Part shown: one piece after another, positions 1 through 9,189 of the stretch
Layout of the letters: each line of letters opens with the position of its first letter
Position numbering within the stretch: the first letter of the stretch is position 1
Assembly (NCBI GenBank): GCA_029777335.1
Contig: JAKOSN010000220.1
Coordinates: forward strand, 1-33,262
Length of the DNA stretch: 33,262 bases
DNA from: Planctomycetota bacterium
GTDB taxonomy: Bacteria > Planctomycetota > Planctomycetia > Gemmatales > Gemmataceae
Reading direction: 5' to 3'
The notes under the pieces: model-generated
What the model was told of the DNA's origin: nothing
Database searches by the model: none
Seen by the model: the letters and a program-made list of their open reading frames with translations, nothing else
Program-made: the position numbers and the translations under genes

Positions 1-1022
1 GCGATGCTGGTCTCCAGCGCGTCACTGCCACGCAGCGAATGGTCGGCATTGGGAACATAACGCAGATGTTTTTCGCCCTTGAGGCCATCAAAGTAGAATT
101 GCGACGAATCTGGGCAGAAAAACTGATCGCCGCTGGCATTGACGATGTACTTGGGCAAGGTGAGCCGGTCGCGATAGGAGTAGGGATCCTCGATTGCCAT
201 CAGCAACTTGTTGCGCGGATCGTTGGAGCGCTGCAAGAGCCGGTGTTCGTAGTAGTCCTTGACCGCCAGCGAATAGAAGCCGTACGCAGCCACGTGATGC
301 TGCATGGAAGGATTGACATTGAGCACATCAATGACAAAGGGGATGATCCCCACCACGCGCGAATCGACGGCGGCAGTACACCAGGTGGTCCAGCCGCGCT
401 TCGAGCCCCCGGCGACCACGAACTTCTCGATGCGCGTTTTCCCGCCCTCATCGCTGGCGAGAAATTCCTGCACGGCATCCATCGCCTTGACGGCGCTCTT
501 GGTCATCGGTAAGCGCGCGGGCCAGGTTTCATCGCCGGTTTTCAGAAACTGATCCCAGGTATAGCCGATCAGATCGTCCTCGCGCCGTTCCTTGCCATCG
601 CCATTGAAAATCAGCCCCTGGTTGGGCACCATGCGCAGCTCGGCCACCACGGTGCCGGTCGCCCGTGCGATCGCCAGCGTCTCGGCACTGGCCGACTTCG
701 GCGCCTCGCTGCCATTGCGCCCTCCGCCAATAAAGAGAAACGCGGTCTTCGATGTCACTTTCTCGGGGCGTATCACCACCAGCCAGTGTTGCCAGACTGT
801 GTGATTGACTTCCTTCTGGGTGCGCCAGCTTTGCGAGCGCAGATCCAGGATGAATTGCCCTGCGCCCTCGTTTTTCACCGTGCGCGCTACTTTCCAGGAA
901 TAGCTCCGGTCGGGTTTGTGGACATAGCGGTCGAGCGCCGTCTCGGCAGCGCTCCCCTGTGCCGCGGCCCACAGCACTCCCAACACCCCCAGCAGCCCGT
1001 TGCCCCACACGGATCGACTCAT
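1..1022 (-). CDS. PhoPQ-activated pathogenicity-related (PqaA-like) protein, partial
   Basis: The reading frame begins at the ATG at 1022 and runs off the left edge, so about 340 N-terminal residues are visible. The N-terminus is a hydrophobic, Ala/Leu-rich export signal (about residues 1-26, ending near GSAAE), so the protein is probably secreted or periplasmic. Downstream are the hallmarks of the PhoPQ_related family, an alpha/beta-hydrolase-like group: a GGGRNGS segment, then GGSKRGW, where the Ser of G-x-S is the expected nucleophile, followed by the run VVGIIPFVIDVLN. The family name comes from Salmonella PqaA; the substrate is not established, and planctomycetes carry many copies. The next gene (gltB) is on the same strand but separated by a terminator, so this gene has its own transcript. 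The C-terminal Asp/His of the hydrolase triad cannot be checked here. Confidence 0.85.
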   Translation of the reverse strand, partial: MSRSVWGNGLLGVLGVLWAAAQGSAAETALDRYVHKPDRSYSWKVARTVKNEGAGQFILDLRSQSWRTQKEVNHTVWQHWLVVIRPEKVTSKTAFLFIGGGRNGSEAPKSASAETLAIARATGTVVAELRMVPNQGLIFNGDGKERREDDLIGYTWDQFLKTGDETWPARLPMTKSAVKAMDAVQEFLASDEGGKTRIEKFVVAGGSKRGWTTWCTAAVDSRVVGIIPFVIDVLNVNPSMQHHVAAYGFYSLAVKDYYEHRLLQRSNDPRNKLLMAIEDPYSYRDRLTLPKYIVNASGDQFFCPDSSQFYFDGLKGEKHLRYVPNADHSLRGSDALETSI

Positions 1023-1129
1023 CTCAACCCCCTTGCGGATGACGTCTCCAGGCACCCCCTGCTTGTGATAGTACGAACCGAATCGCTGCGTGGGTCGACT
1101 CCTCTTCGGGCTTTGAGCAAAAGAACATG

Positions 1130-1180
1130 AAAAACAAACGAGCGGCCGCGATCAACCCGAGAGAAGATCGCAGCCGCTCG
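1130..1180 (-). terminator. Intrinsic terminator downstream of gltB
   Basis: Arms at 1139-1153 and 1166-1180 pair over 15 bases with one mismatch around a 12-base loop. Read on the minus strand the stem is followed by a T-rich run (complement of 1130-1138, TTTGTTTTT). It lies just past the gltB stop at 1208 and should end the gltB transcript before the PqaA-like gene. Confidence 0.8.
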
Positions 1181-1207
1181 TCTGACGCCGAGACTGATCC
1201 ATTCGCG

Positions 1208-4200
1208 TTAGCCGGCGTTGGTTCCGGCGGCGATGAAGTCCTCCGCGCGGCGGGCCACGGCCAGCGGAACGACCTTGCGCAGCTTGCGACCGCGCCGGAC
1301 CTCGCCCCAGTTCTTGAGGATCATCTCCGCCTGACGGCTGCCGGTACGAGCGTGGAAGGCCGTGATCAGCGGATGAATCCACTCAAAGTCGACGTAGGTG
1401 CAATCCACGACCGCCACACTGCGTGCGTGAATCTTGGCCGGCACCTCGTTGCGCGGATCGTACACGATCAGTTCTCCGCCCGTCATCCCCGAGCCGATCT
1501 CGTTCTCGATCGGTCCCAGAATGACCACGCGGCCGCGCGTCAGATATTCGCAGGCATATTTGCCCGCGGCCTCAGCGACGATGGTGGCCCCGGAGTTCCG
1601 AATCCCCAACCGATGGCCCGCCCGTCCCCCGATAAAGATGGTGCCCCCCGTCGCGCCATAGCCGACGTTGTTGCCGGCCACGCTCTGGATCTGCCCCCCA
1701 TAATCAGCAGAGTTGTAATCCAGCGTCACCACCACGGTACCGCCACTGATCCCCTTGGCGACGCCGTCCTGCGCGAAGCCGCGCAACTCCAGATCGAGAC
1801 TGTTGACACACCAGGCGCCAAAGCTCTGGCCGGCCTCCCCCTCGAAACGAACCCGAATGCGGCGATTGTGCGGCATCCCTTCGCGTCCGTGCAGCTTGGC
1901 GATCATCCCGGCCACGGTGGCGCCAACACTGCGATCGCTATTGCGAATGCGAAACATCAGATCCGCATTCTGGCCGAAGCCGATGGCATCCTGGCAGGCG
2001 GCAAGGATACGCTCATTCAACGTGGTCGTCTGGCCCGCGCCCATCCGGCACGCTCCGGCAGGGATCGCCTCCAGTTGAGGATAGTTGTCGTCGAGCCGGA
2101 CCAGGGCCATGTCGGGATGCAGGAACCGCGACAGATCAAGCAACCCTGCGCGCCCGCTGGCCCCGGACACCAGCGCAAGCAAATCGGTGCGCCCGACGAT
2201 CTCGCGAATGTGCCGTGCCCCCAGCTGAGCCAGCAAGACACGCACTTCCTCGCCCACGCTCATCAGGTAGGTCTTGGTGTGCTCCACCGTACCCTTGTAT
2301 TCGCCCTGGGTGCCGGTGATGCCGGTGGGGCAGTTGGGGATGTGGCAACTCTTGCACACGATGCAGCCCACCGAAACCATCAGCGCCTGGCCGAAGCTGA
2401 ACTCGTCGGCGCCGAAGAGCGCATACTTGACCACATCCATGCCATTCTTGATGCCGCCGCCGACGCGGAGCACCACGCGCTTGCGTAGCCCGTTGACCAC
2501 CAGCGCCTGGTGCGCCTCGGCGAGCCCCATTTCACTGGGAAGCCCGGCGTGTTCCTTGCTGGAAAACATCGCCGCGCCTGTGCCCCCGCCGACGCCATCG
2601 ATCTCGATGATATCGGCGCCCGCCTTGGCCACCCCGACCGCAATGGTGCCGATGTTCTCGACGGCGACCAGTTTCACCGACACCGGCCGCCCCGGGCAGA
2701 TCGCCTTCAGGTCGTCGATCAGCTGTGCCAGATCCTCAATGGAGTAGATGTCGTGATGCGGCGGTGGCGAAATCAGATCGTTCCCGGGCCGCCCATAGCG
2801 GATCTCGGCGATCTCCTTTGTCACCTTCTTCCCCATCAACTGCCCGCCCTCGCCGGGCTTGGCCCCCTGCGCCATCTTGATCTGCAGTTCCTCGGCATTG
2901 ATCAGGTATTCGGCATCGACGCCAAAGCGCCCCGAGGCGATCTGCCGAATCCGGCTGCGCAGTCGACTGCGTCGGAGATCGCCCTCCAGACACAACTCCT
3001 GAGGATTGGCCTGTCGTTCCGCCAGCACTCGTTCCCAGAACGGCCCCCAGGCACGCTCGGGAATATCGTTGCGATAGCGCGCCTCGCCGCCCTCCCCGCT
3101 GTTGCTGAGCCCGCCCAGTTCATTGAGCGCCGCCGCGATCGTCTCATGCGAGACCCGGGTGAGCGCGCCGTGGCTCATCGCCGCCCCGCGGAAGTGTTGT
3201 TGCACCAGGTCGAGCGCCGACTGCACCTCGTCCAGCGCAATCGGGGTGGCCGCCTGGAAGTTTAACTGGAAGAGATCGCGCAAAACCGTCAACGGCCGAC
3301 TGTTGACCATCGTGGAGAAGTTGCGATAGGCGGTCGCAGCATTTTCGGTTGAGAGTTCCTCCTCTTCCTCCGCAATGCTCTGGCTGCGCCCCGTGGCACG
3401 CACATAGGCATCCTCGCCGCCGTGCTCGCTGCTCTCCTCGCGATCTTTCTTCGGCTCGACCAGGGGCAACGAGGCACTCCCGGCCAGGGCCGCCTTGCGC
3501 AGTGCCATGCGCACCTTGGCATTGAAAGCGTGATAGTCGCGATTGCGGCCCAGCACGGTCATCTTCGCCGTCTGCGCCAGACGCCACTCGGCATCCTCGA
3601 CCAGTTCCTTCAGCCCCAGTCCGCCAATGCGCGACGGACACTCGCCCAGGAATTCCATCAACTCCGGTCCGAGCCCCACGGCTTCAAACAGCATCGCACC
3701 TCGATAGCCATCGATGGTGGTGATCCCCATCTTGGAGATGATCTTCTTGAACGAATCCTCCAGGGCCGCGAAGAGGTTTTCCAGACATTCACGATGGTTG
3801 AGCGTCCATTCCTGCTTGGTGTCCGGGTCCTTGAAGGTCAACCCCTGGCGGATCAAGCGCAGCATCAGGTAGGGGTGTACCGCATCGGCCCCGAAGGCGA
3901 CGAGGCAGGCGATATCGTGTCCTTCCTCCACATCGCCGGCCTGCACCAGGAGACTGCACCGTTCGCGCAGCCCCTGATTGCACAGGTAATTGTGAACCGC
4001 GCCCAGCGCCAGCAAGGAAGGCACCGGGGCCAGCCCATCGTGAAAAGCCTCCTTGTCGGAGAGGCAAAGGATGTTATAGCCATCGTGCACGGCCCGCTCC
4101 GCATCGCGCCGGAGGCCGTGGAGTGCCTCGCGGAGTGCCTCGGTTCCGCCACGCAGCGGGAAGACCGCCGAGAGCGTCTGCACACCGAGTACCTCGTGGC

Positions 4201-6001
4201 GACGCATTTCCTCCAGCACGGCATCGCTGAGGATTGGGCTGGACAGTTCCATCTGCCGCACCGGGAGATGGATTTCGCCCTGAGTGGCCGTCAAGGGACT
4301 GCGGCCCAGGTAGGTCGTCAGCGACATCGCCCCCCCTTCGCGGTAGGGATCGATGGGCGGATTGGTCACCTCGGCAAAGGTTTGCTGCAGGTACTTGAAC
4401 AGCGTCGGATGGTAGCTGGAGAAGATCGGCAGCGCACGATCGTGGCCCATCGAGCTCAGCGGTTCCTTCTTCAGCTTGGCCATCTCCTTGACGAAGACGG
4501 CCCGTTCAAAGTCCCATCCCTGCGCTTGCAACAGATGCTCGATCGTCCAGCTGCGATGTTGCAGGATCATGCTCACATGATCATCGATCTGCGGAGTGAA
4601 ATCGAACGCCTCGGGGACGATGATCTGTGCACGATTTAACTCGTGAATATCGCAGTTCAGCTCGTGTTGCACCTCGGTGACGATCCGATCGAGCACCTGG
4701 TGGCTGTCGAGTCGTTCGCCGGTGAGGGTATCCAGCGCAATCATCTGCCCGGGTTGCAATTGCCCCGAGGCAACGATGGTGGCGTTGTCGATCCCAAACA
4801 CCCCGGATTCGCTGGAGATGTACAGCCAGCCGCGTTGATCCGAGCACCAGCGCACAGGGCGCAATCCCATGCGATCGACCAACCCGGCCAGGATGCGGCC
4901 ATCGGTGGCAACCACCCCTGCCGGGCCATCCCACGAACAGAGCGAGCCGTAGGTGCGGCGATTGTAAACGAAGACATCGACCGCATCCTGCCCCCACACA
5001 TCCGCCTCGCTCTCCCAGACCGGCGGAACCGTCAGACGCAGGGCGCGCAGCAAGGACCAGTTTTTCTCGAGGATCAGATGCTCGAGCCACTCATCGAGAC
5101 TGGCGGAATCGCTCATCTTCGGCGTGTGCAACTCGCGGCCGGGGACAGGCGGTTCCAGGGCGCGCGAATAGGCGTGCACCGCATGGCGATTGGTGCGGAT
5201 GGTGTTGATCTCGCCATTGTGGCAACTGAACCGGAACGGCTGAGCCAGCCGCCAGTTGGGATAGGTGTTGGTGCTGTAGCGGCGATGGAAGATGGCGAGC
5301 CCGGTTTCAAATTCCACATTATTCAGATCGGGATAGTACTCTGCCAGGTGATAGCTGGTGAGCAACCCCTTGTAGTTGATGAGCGTGCTCGACAACGAGC
5401 AGAGGAAGACATCGAGCCCCTCCTCGACGAAGCGCTGGCGCAGTTCCTGCCGACGGCGATACAACCAGCGTTCAAAGGGATGCAGCGTGGTCCCGGCGGA
5501 CACCACATTGTCCCCATGCCAGCTGAGCAGATACTGCTTGATGAGCGGCTGATTCTCGTGAGCGTCGGCGGGGAGCACCTCCTCGCGCGTGGGGACGGTG
5601 CGCCAGCCAAGCGGCTGAATGTGCTCTCCGCGCAGCGCCTCGGCGATCAATTGATGGGCGCGCTCGACGCGGGACGGCTCGGTTTCGAAGATAAAGACGA
5701 CGGCCACCGCGAGCCGATGTTCGGGGCGCAGATCGCGGGCGCCCTCGAGGCGCAACCGCTGCGCTTCCTGACGAAAGAACGCTTGCGGCAATTGACAGGT
5801 GAGCCCCGCTCCATCGCCGCTCTGCCCACACACTCCCCCGCGATGCTCAACATTTTTCAGGGCCAGCAACGCTTTACGGATCACCTCGTGAGACGGTTTT
5901 CCCTCGCGAGCGGCAATCCCCCCGATACCGCACGCATCGCGACCAACCTCATCGGAATAGAGAAGATTCCGCGTTCGAACAACCGCTCTGCCATCGAACA
6001 T
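1208..6001 (-). CDS. gltB: Glutamate synthase, large (alpha) subunit
   Basis: Makes L-glutamate from glutamine and 2-oxoglutarate; the large subunit holds the glutaminase and FMN synthase sites. The protein has 1597 residues from the ATG at 6001. A 23-residue propeptide precedes CGIGG, so Cys24 is the expected N-terminal nucleophile of the class II amidotransferase domain (about 24-430). A central domain, the FMN-binding synthase domain and the C-terminal GXGXG domain follow. The 3Fe-4S ligands appear as Cx5Cx4C near residues 1212-1223, with one extra Cys inside the first spacer. A charged Glu-rich stretch (about 850-895) between the central and synthase domains looks like an insert and makes the protein somewhat longer than the usual 1480-1530. 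No gltD (small subunit) is in the window. The opposite strand carries long open frames, but these are GC-driven shadows. Confidence 0.97.
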   Translation of the reverse strand: MFDGRAVVRTRNLLYSDEVGRDACGIGGIAAREGKPSHEVIRKALLALKNVEHRGGVCGQSGDGAGLTCQLPQAFFRQEAQRLRLEGARDLRPEHRLAVAVVFIFETEPSRVERAHQLIAEALRGEHIQPLGWRTVPTREEVLPADAHENQPLIKQYLLSWHGDNVVSAGTTLHPFERWLYRRRQELRQRFVEEGLDVFLCSLSSTLINYKGLLTSYHLAEYYPDLNNVEFETGLAIFHRRYSTNTYPNWRLAQPFRFSCHNGEINTIRTNRHAVHAYSRALEPPVPGRELHTPKMSDSASLDEWLEHLILEKNWSLLRALRLTVPPVWESEADVWGQDAVDVFVYNRRTYGSLCSWDGPAGVVATDGRILAGLVDRMGLRPVRWCSDQRGWLYISSESGVFGIDNATIVASGQLQPGQMIALDTLTGERLDSHQVLDRIVTEVQHELNCDIHELNRAQIIVPEAFDFTPQIDDHVSMILQHRSWTIEHLLQAQGWDFERAVFVKEMAKLKKEPLSSMGHDRALPIFSSYHPTLFKYLQQTFAEVTNPPIDPYREGGAMSLTTYLGRSPLTATQGEIHLPVRQMELSSPILSDAVLEEMRRHEVLGVQTLSAVFPLRGGTEALREALHGLRRDAERAVHDGYNILCLSDKEAFHDGLAPVPSLLALGAVHNYLCNQGLRERCSLLVQAGDVEEGHDIACLVAFGADAVHPYLMLRLIRQGLTFKDPDTKQEWTLNHRECLENLFAALEDSFKKIISKMGITTIDGYRGAMLFEAVGLGPELMEFLGECPSRIGGLGLKELVEDAEWRLAQTAKMTVLGRNRDYHAFNAKVRMALRKAALAGSASLPLVEPKKDREESSEHGGEDAYVRATGRSQSIAEEEEELSTENAATAYRNFSTMVNSRPLTVLRDLFQLNFQAATPIALDEVQSALDLVQQHFRGAAMSHGALTRVSHETIAAALNELGGLSNSGEGGEARYRNDIPERAWGPFWERVLAERQANPQELCLEGDLRRSRLRSRIRQIASGRFGVDAEYLINAEELQIKMAQGAKPGEGGQLMGKKVTKEIAEIRYGRPGNDLISPPPHHDIYSIEDLAQLIDDLKAICPGRPVSVKLVAVENIGTIAVGVAKAGADIIEIDGVGGGTGAAMFSSKEHAGLPSEMGLAEAHQALVVNGLRKRVVLRVGGGIKNGMDVVKYALFGADEFSFGQALMVSVGCIVCKSCHIPNCPTGITGTQGEYKGTVEHTKTYLMSVGEEVRVLLAQLGARHIREIVGRTDLLALVSGASGRAGLLDLSRFLHPDMALVRLDDNYPQLEAIPAGACRMGAGQTTTLNERILAACQDAIGFGQNADLMFRIRNSDRSVGATVAGMIAKLHGREGMPHNRRIRVRFEGEAGQSFGAWCVNSLDLELRGFAQDGVAKGISGGTVVVTLDYNSADYGGQIQSVAGNNVGYGATGGTIFIGGRAGHRLGIRNSGATIVAEAAGKYACEYLTRGRVVILGPIENEIGSGMTGGELIVYDPRNEVPAKIHARSVAVVDCTYVDFEWIHPLITAFHARTGSRQAEMILKNWGEVRRGRKLRKVVPLAVARRAEDFIAAGTNAG

Positions 6002-6146
6002 TTCAGCATACCCTTGTCAAACTAGGGGGTTGGTTTCGCGGGGTGGGAGAGACCGCTGCGAAACTGCACGATTCGCGCCACCGTGGGAGCGAAGGGCGAG
6101 GAGGTGGGTCCTCGCTCGCCAACATGAGATCGCAAAAAATCGATCT

Positions 6147-6175
6147 AGCATACCATTGTAGGAAACCGTCTACAA
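6147..6175 (-). promoter_or_regulatory. gltB: Candidate sigma70-type promoter for gltB
   Basis: On the minus strand TTGTAG (6170-6175) and TATGCT (6147-6152) are separated by exactly 17 bases, with an overlapping TACAAT (6155-6160). It lies about 145 bases before the gltB start in the 379-base divergent gap to argJ. The leader would contain a 7-bp hairpin (6096-6102 with 6109-6115). Apart from this the gap shows no gene. Match to consensus is only moderate. Confidence 0.4.
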
Positions 6176-6380
6176 GAGTCCGGCCTCCTTTTTTTTCTGA
6201 GCGCGCTTTCCATCAACAAAGACGATTACGATCCCCCGCGCTCCTTCATCACGTTTTCCCTGAAAAAACAGAGCTGGCTGCGATTGCGGGGCGGGATGTG
6301 GCCACCAGCGCAGATGCGAGATAGAACGAAAACGCGGCGCGGCCCTGCTGACGGCGCACTCCAGCACCGAGGGACAGACG

Positions 6381-7574
6381 ATGACGGACTGGCACCTGGC
6401 TCGCAACTTTCGCTATGCGGGAATTCACTCCGGGCTGCGCGCGACTGAACCAGGGCGCCGAGATCTGGCTCTGATCGTGAGCGATCTTCCGGCGACGGCC
6501 GCTGGCGTCTTCACGCAGAACCGAGTGCGTGCGGCTCCGGTGCGCCTCTGCCAGGAACGCCTCCCTCGTGCCGATGCGCGCGGGGTGGTCATTTGCTCGG
6601 GGAATGCCAACGCCTGCACCGGAGCGCGCGGTCTTGCCGATGCCCGTCAGATGACTGCCGTCGCCGCCCACGCGCTCGGCTGCGCGCCCGAGCAGATGCT
6701 CGTTTGCTCCACCGGCGTGATTGGCCGTTTGTTGCCGATGCCCGTGCTCGAACGTGGCATCCCCCAGGCCGCGCAACAGCTCGACTCCAGCGTTCAGGGG
6801 TTGAATCATGCCGCGCATGCCATCCTCACCACCGATACGCGCATCAAGGTCCATACGCAGAAACTGACCATCCAGGGGATCGACATCACTCTCACGGGCT
6901 TTGCCAAGGGCGCGGCGATGATCGGTCCGAACATGGCGACCATGCTCGCCTTTGTCTGCACCGATGCCGCGGTCCGTCCCGAGGATCTGCACGTCACCTT
7001 GCAACGCGCCACGGCACAAACCTTCAACTGCGTGCGCGTGGAGGGGCACACCAGCACCAATGATACCCTGCTGATTCTGGCCAATGGACAGGGCAAAGCG
7101 CTGGAGGGTGGCGCTCTGGCGCAGTTTCAGCAGGCAGTCACGATGACCTGCACCGAACTGGCGCGCGCCATTGCCGCCGATGCCGAGGGCGCGACGCATC
7201 TGATCACCCTCGAGGTGGAAGGGCTGCGCGATGAGGAAGAGGCCGCCCGTGTAGCGCGCACCGTGGCCGACAGCGCCCTGGTGAAAACAGCGATCTTTGG
7301 CGCCGATCCGAACTGGGGCCGCATCGTCTCGGCCGCGGGCTACGCCGGGGTGGAGTTTGAGGAGGAACACCTTTCCCTCTGGCTGGGCGACATGCTCCTT
7401 TATCATAACGGCACTCCGCAACCGTTCGACGCCGCGACGGCATCGGCCTATCTGAAGCACAATCGCGAAGTGCAGTTGCGCCTGCGCTTTACCCTGGGCA
7501 ACGCCCGCGCCACGGTCTGGACCAGCGATCTCACCTACGAGTATGTGAAACTGAACGCCGATTACACGACATAA
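6381..7574 (+). CDS. argJ: Glutamate N-acetyltransferase / amino-acid N-acetyltransferase (ArgJ)
   Basis: Transfers acetyl from N-acetylornithine to glutamate in the cyclic arginine pathway; some members also use acetyl-CoA. The protein has 397 residues, the usual family length. The self-cleavage site is clear: KGAAMIGPNMATML, with Thr187 as the nucleophile that becomes the N-terminus of the beta chain. TGVIG at 111-115 is the oxyanion-hole segment, and SGNANACTG (73-81) is also a family signature. The start is supported by GAGGGA seven bases before the ATG. It is divergent from gltB, which makes its substrate glutamate, but no other arg gene is nearby. Whether the enzyme is mono- or bifunctional cannot be read from sequence. 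Confidence 0.95.
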   Translation: MTDWHLARNFRYAGIHSGLRATEPGRRDLALIVSDLPATAAGVFTQNRVRAAPVRLCQERLPRADARGVVICSGNANACTGARGLADARQMTAVAAHALGCAPEQMLVCSTGVIGRLLPMPVLERGIPQAAQQLDSSVQGLNHAAHAILTTDTRIKVHTQKLTIQGIDITLTGFAKGAAMIGPNMATMLAFVCTDAAVRPEDLHVTLQRATAQTFNCVRVEGHTSTNDTLLILANGQGKALEGGALAQFQQAVTMTCTELARAIAADAEGATHLITLEVEGLRDEEEAARVARTVADSALVKTAIFGADPNWGRIVSAAGYAGVEFEEEHLSLWLGDMLLYHNGTPQPFDAATASAYLKHNREVQLRLRFTLGNARATVWTSDLTYEYVKLNADYTT

Positions 7575-7649
7575 AGGAGAGGAAAAGACGACTGATCGGG
7601 AGAGTGGCTCATCTCAAGATCGCGCGTGATTCCCGCATCCCTGGCGTGG

Positions 7650-7655
7650 TATGAT
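7650..7655 (+). promoter_or_regulatory. Candidate -10 element before the DUF1501 gene
   Basis: TATGAT (5 of 6 to consensus) lies 35 bases before the preferred ATG at 7690. No convincing -35 is seen. The element overlaps an upstream in-frame ATG at 7651, which argues against that codon being the true start. Confidence 0.4.
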
Positions 7656-7689
7656 GGCATCCTGGACCTTGCCCAATGAGGAGAGCGGC

Positions 7690-9078
7690 ATGCTGTTGCT
7701 GGGGAATCAACGCCAACATACCTGTCAGGGGTGGACTCGCCGAGCTTTTGTCCAGGCCGGCGCCAGCAGCGTTCTTGGTCTGAGCTGGGCCTCTCTTCTG
7801 CGGGCTCAGGCACAGGAACCCAAACGTGGTGCCGTTCGCTCTGTCCTGCTTCTGTGGCTGTGGGGCGGACCGGCTCACCTCGATACCTGGGATCCCAAGC
7901 CGAATGCGCCTCTGGAATATCGCGGCCCGTTTGCTGCCATTCAGACCCGCACCCCTGGCCTGCGCTTCGGCGAACTCTTTCCCAAACTGGCCAAACTGAG
8001 CGACCGCCTGGCCGTGCTCCGGTCGCTGCACACGCGCTCGAATGATCACGGGGTGGCCGGGACGATTGGGCTCACTGGAAGCGCCGCCGGCGCGGTCGAT
8101 CTGGGAGGCAAAAGTCAGAGCGGCTCGGTCCGCCCTGCGATCGGTTCGGTGGTGGCGCGGGTGCGCGGCTTCACACAGCCCGGGGGGAAACCCGCTGCGC
8201 TTCCGCCCTTTCTGGTCATTGGCGATAAGCTCCACCAGGGGAAAAAAGCGATCGTCGGCGAGGGCGGAGGGCCGCTGGGCGCGCTTTATGATCCGTTCCG
8301 CCTGGTGTACGAGGCGGGAGAGGGAACGAAGGTTCCCGCCCTGCAACTCCCCGCCGATCTTACCCCGGAGCGTCTCAGCACACGCAGCAAGTTACTCGCT
8401 TCCTTCGATGCGTTGAACCGCACGGTGGAGACTGCCTCTGCGCACGACGCCCTCGATGCCTATCGCGCGCAGGCCTTTGCGTTGCTCACTGCCCCCGCAG
8501 CACGCACGAGTTTCGATCTCAGTCAGGAGACCGAAAAGACGCGCGAACGCTACGGCAAAACGCGCGTGGGGCAATCGTGTCTGCTGGCGCGACGACTGCT
8601 GGAACAGGGAGTGCCGTTTGTGCAGGTTAACTGGTCCGACCACGTCGAGGCCGAGGAGGACTCCGGCGATGGCGGCTGGGACCATCACTATCGCAACTTT
8701 CAGATAATGCAGGATCGTCATGGTCCCTGGCTGGATCAATCGCTCTCCACGCTGTTGCTCGATCTGGAAGAACGCGGGTTGCTGGAACGAACCCTGGTGG
8801 TGGCGGTCGGTGAGTTTGGCCGCTCGCCGAAAATCAATGACAAGGCCGGGCGCGATCACTGGGAACATTGTTACAGTGCGCTGATCGCGGGAGGAGGTGT
8901 TCGTGGCGGACAGATCATCGGCGCCAGTGATCCACGGGGCGACCGCCCGCACGATCACCCGGTTACCCCTGCCGATCTGGCCACCACCATCCATCACCTG
9001 GTGGGCATTACCAGCGAGCAATCACAGACGTTGAATGTGGCAATTCCGGGCGGGAAGGTCATCGAGGAGTTGACCTGA
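7690..9078 (+). CDS. DUF1501 family protein with Tat signal
   Basis: DUF1501 proteins are exported proteins of the alkaline-phosphatase/sulfatase-like fold, hugely expanded in planctomycetes, and their biochemical role is unsettled. I take the ATG at 7690 (462 residues) because GAGGAG precedes it at good spacing; the ATG at 7651 overlaps a likely -10 box. A twin-arginine signal (TRRAF, Arg17-Arg18, then a hydrophobic segment ending near LLRAQAQ) indicates export in folded form. Family segments visible in order are LWLWGGPAHLDTWDPK, SNDHG, WDHHYRN, GEFGRSPKIN, GRDHWEHC and the C-terminal HDHPVTPADLATTIHHL, which supply the usual Asp/His metal-type ligands. In many planctomycete loci such a gene follows a DUF1549/DUF1553 cytochrome-type gene; none is present, so it stands alone. 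Confidence 0.9.
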   Translation: MLLLGNQRQHTCQGWTRRAFVQAGASSVLGLSWASLLRAQAQEPKRGAVRSVLLLWLWGGPAHLDTWDPKPNAPLEYRGPFAAIQTRTPGLRFGELFPKLAKLSDRLAVLRSLHTRSNDHGVAGTIGLTGSAAGAVDLGGKSQSGSVRPAIGSVVARVRGFTQPGGKPAALPPFLVIGDKLHQGKKAIVGEGGGPLGALYDPFRLVYEAGEGTKVPALQLPADLTPERLSTRSKLLASFDALNRTVETASAHDALDAYRAQAFALLTAPAARTSFDLSQETEKTRERYGKTRVGQSCLLARRLLEQGVPFVQVNWSDHVEAEEDSGDGGWDHHYRNFQIMQDRHGPWLDQSLSTLLLDLEERGLLERTLVVAVGEFGRSPKINDKAGRDHWEHCYSALIAGGGVRGGQIIGASDPRGDRPHDHPVTPADLATTIHHLVGITSEQSQTLNVAIPGGKVIEELT

Positions 9079-9189
9079 CGAATCCCCGCTGCGGAGTCCT
9101 TCTGGTTCGTCTGTCCTTTGGGAGAGCGCTGGGGTAAGATGGCGATCATGGGTCACAGGAAGTGCCCCGATCGAGGGAAAGGATGCCGT

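Noticed and set aside
1127..6025. Three long plus-strand open frames (1127-2488, 3422-4639, 4643-6025)
   Set aside because: They lie wholly opposite gltB, have no recognisable domains, and their composition is what antisense GC-rich codons give.
6043..6406. Small open frames in the gltB-argJ gap
   Set aside because: There is no ribosome site, no family resemblance, and the gap carries promoter-like sequence instead.
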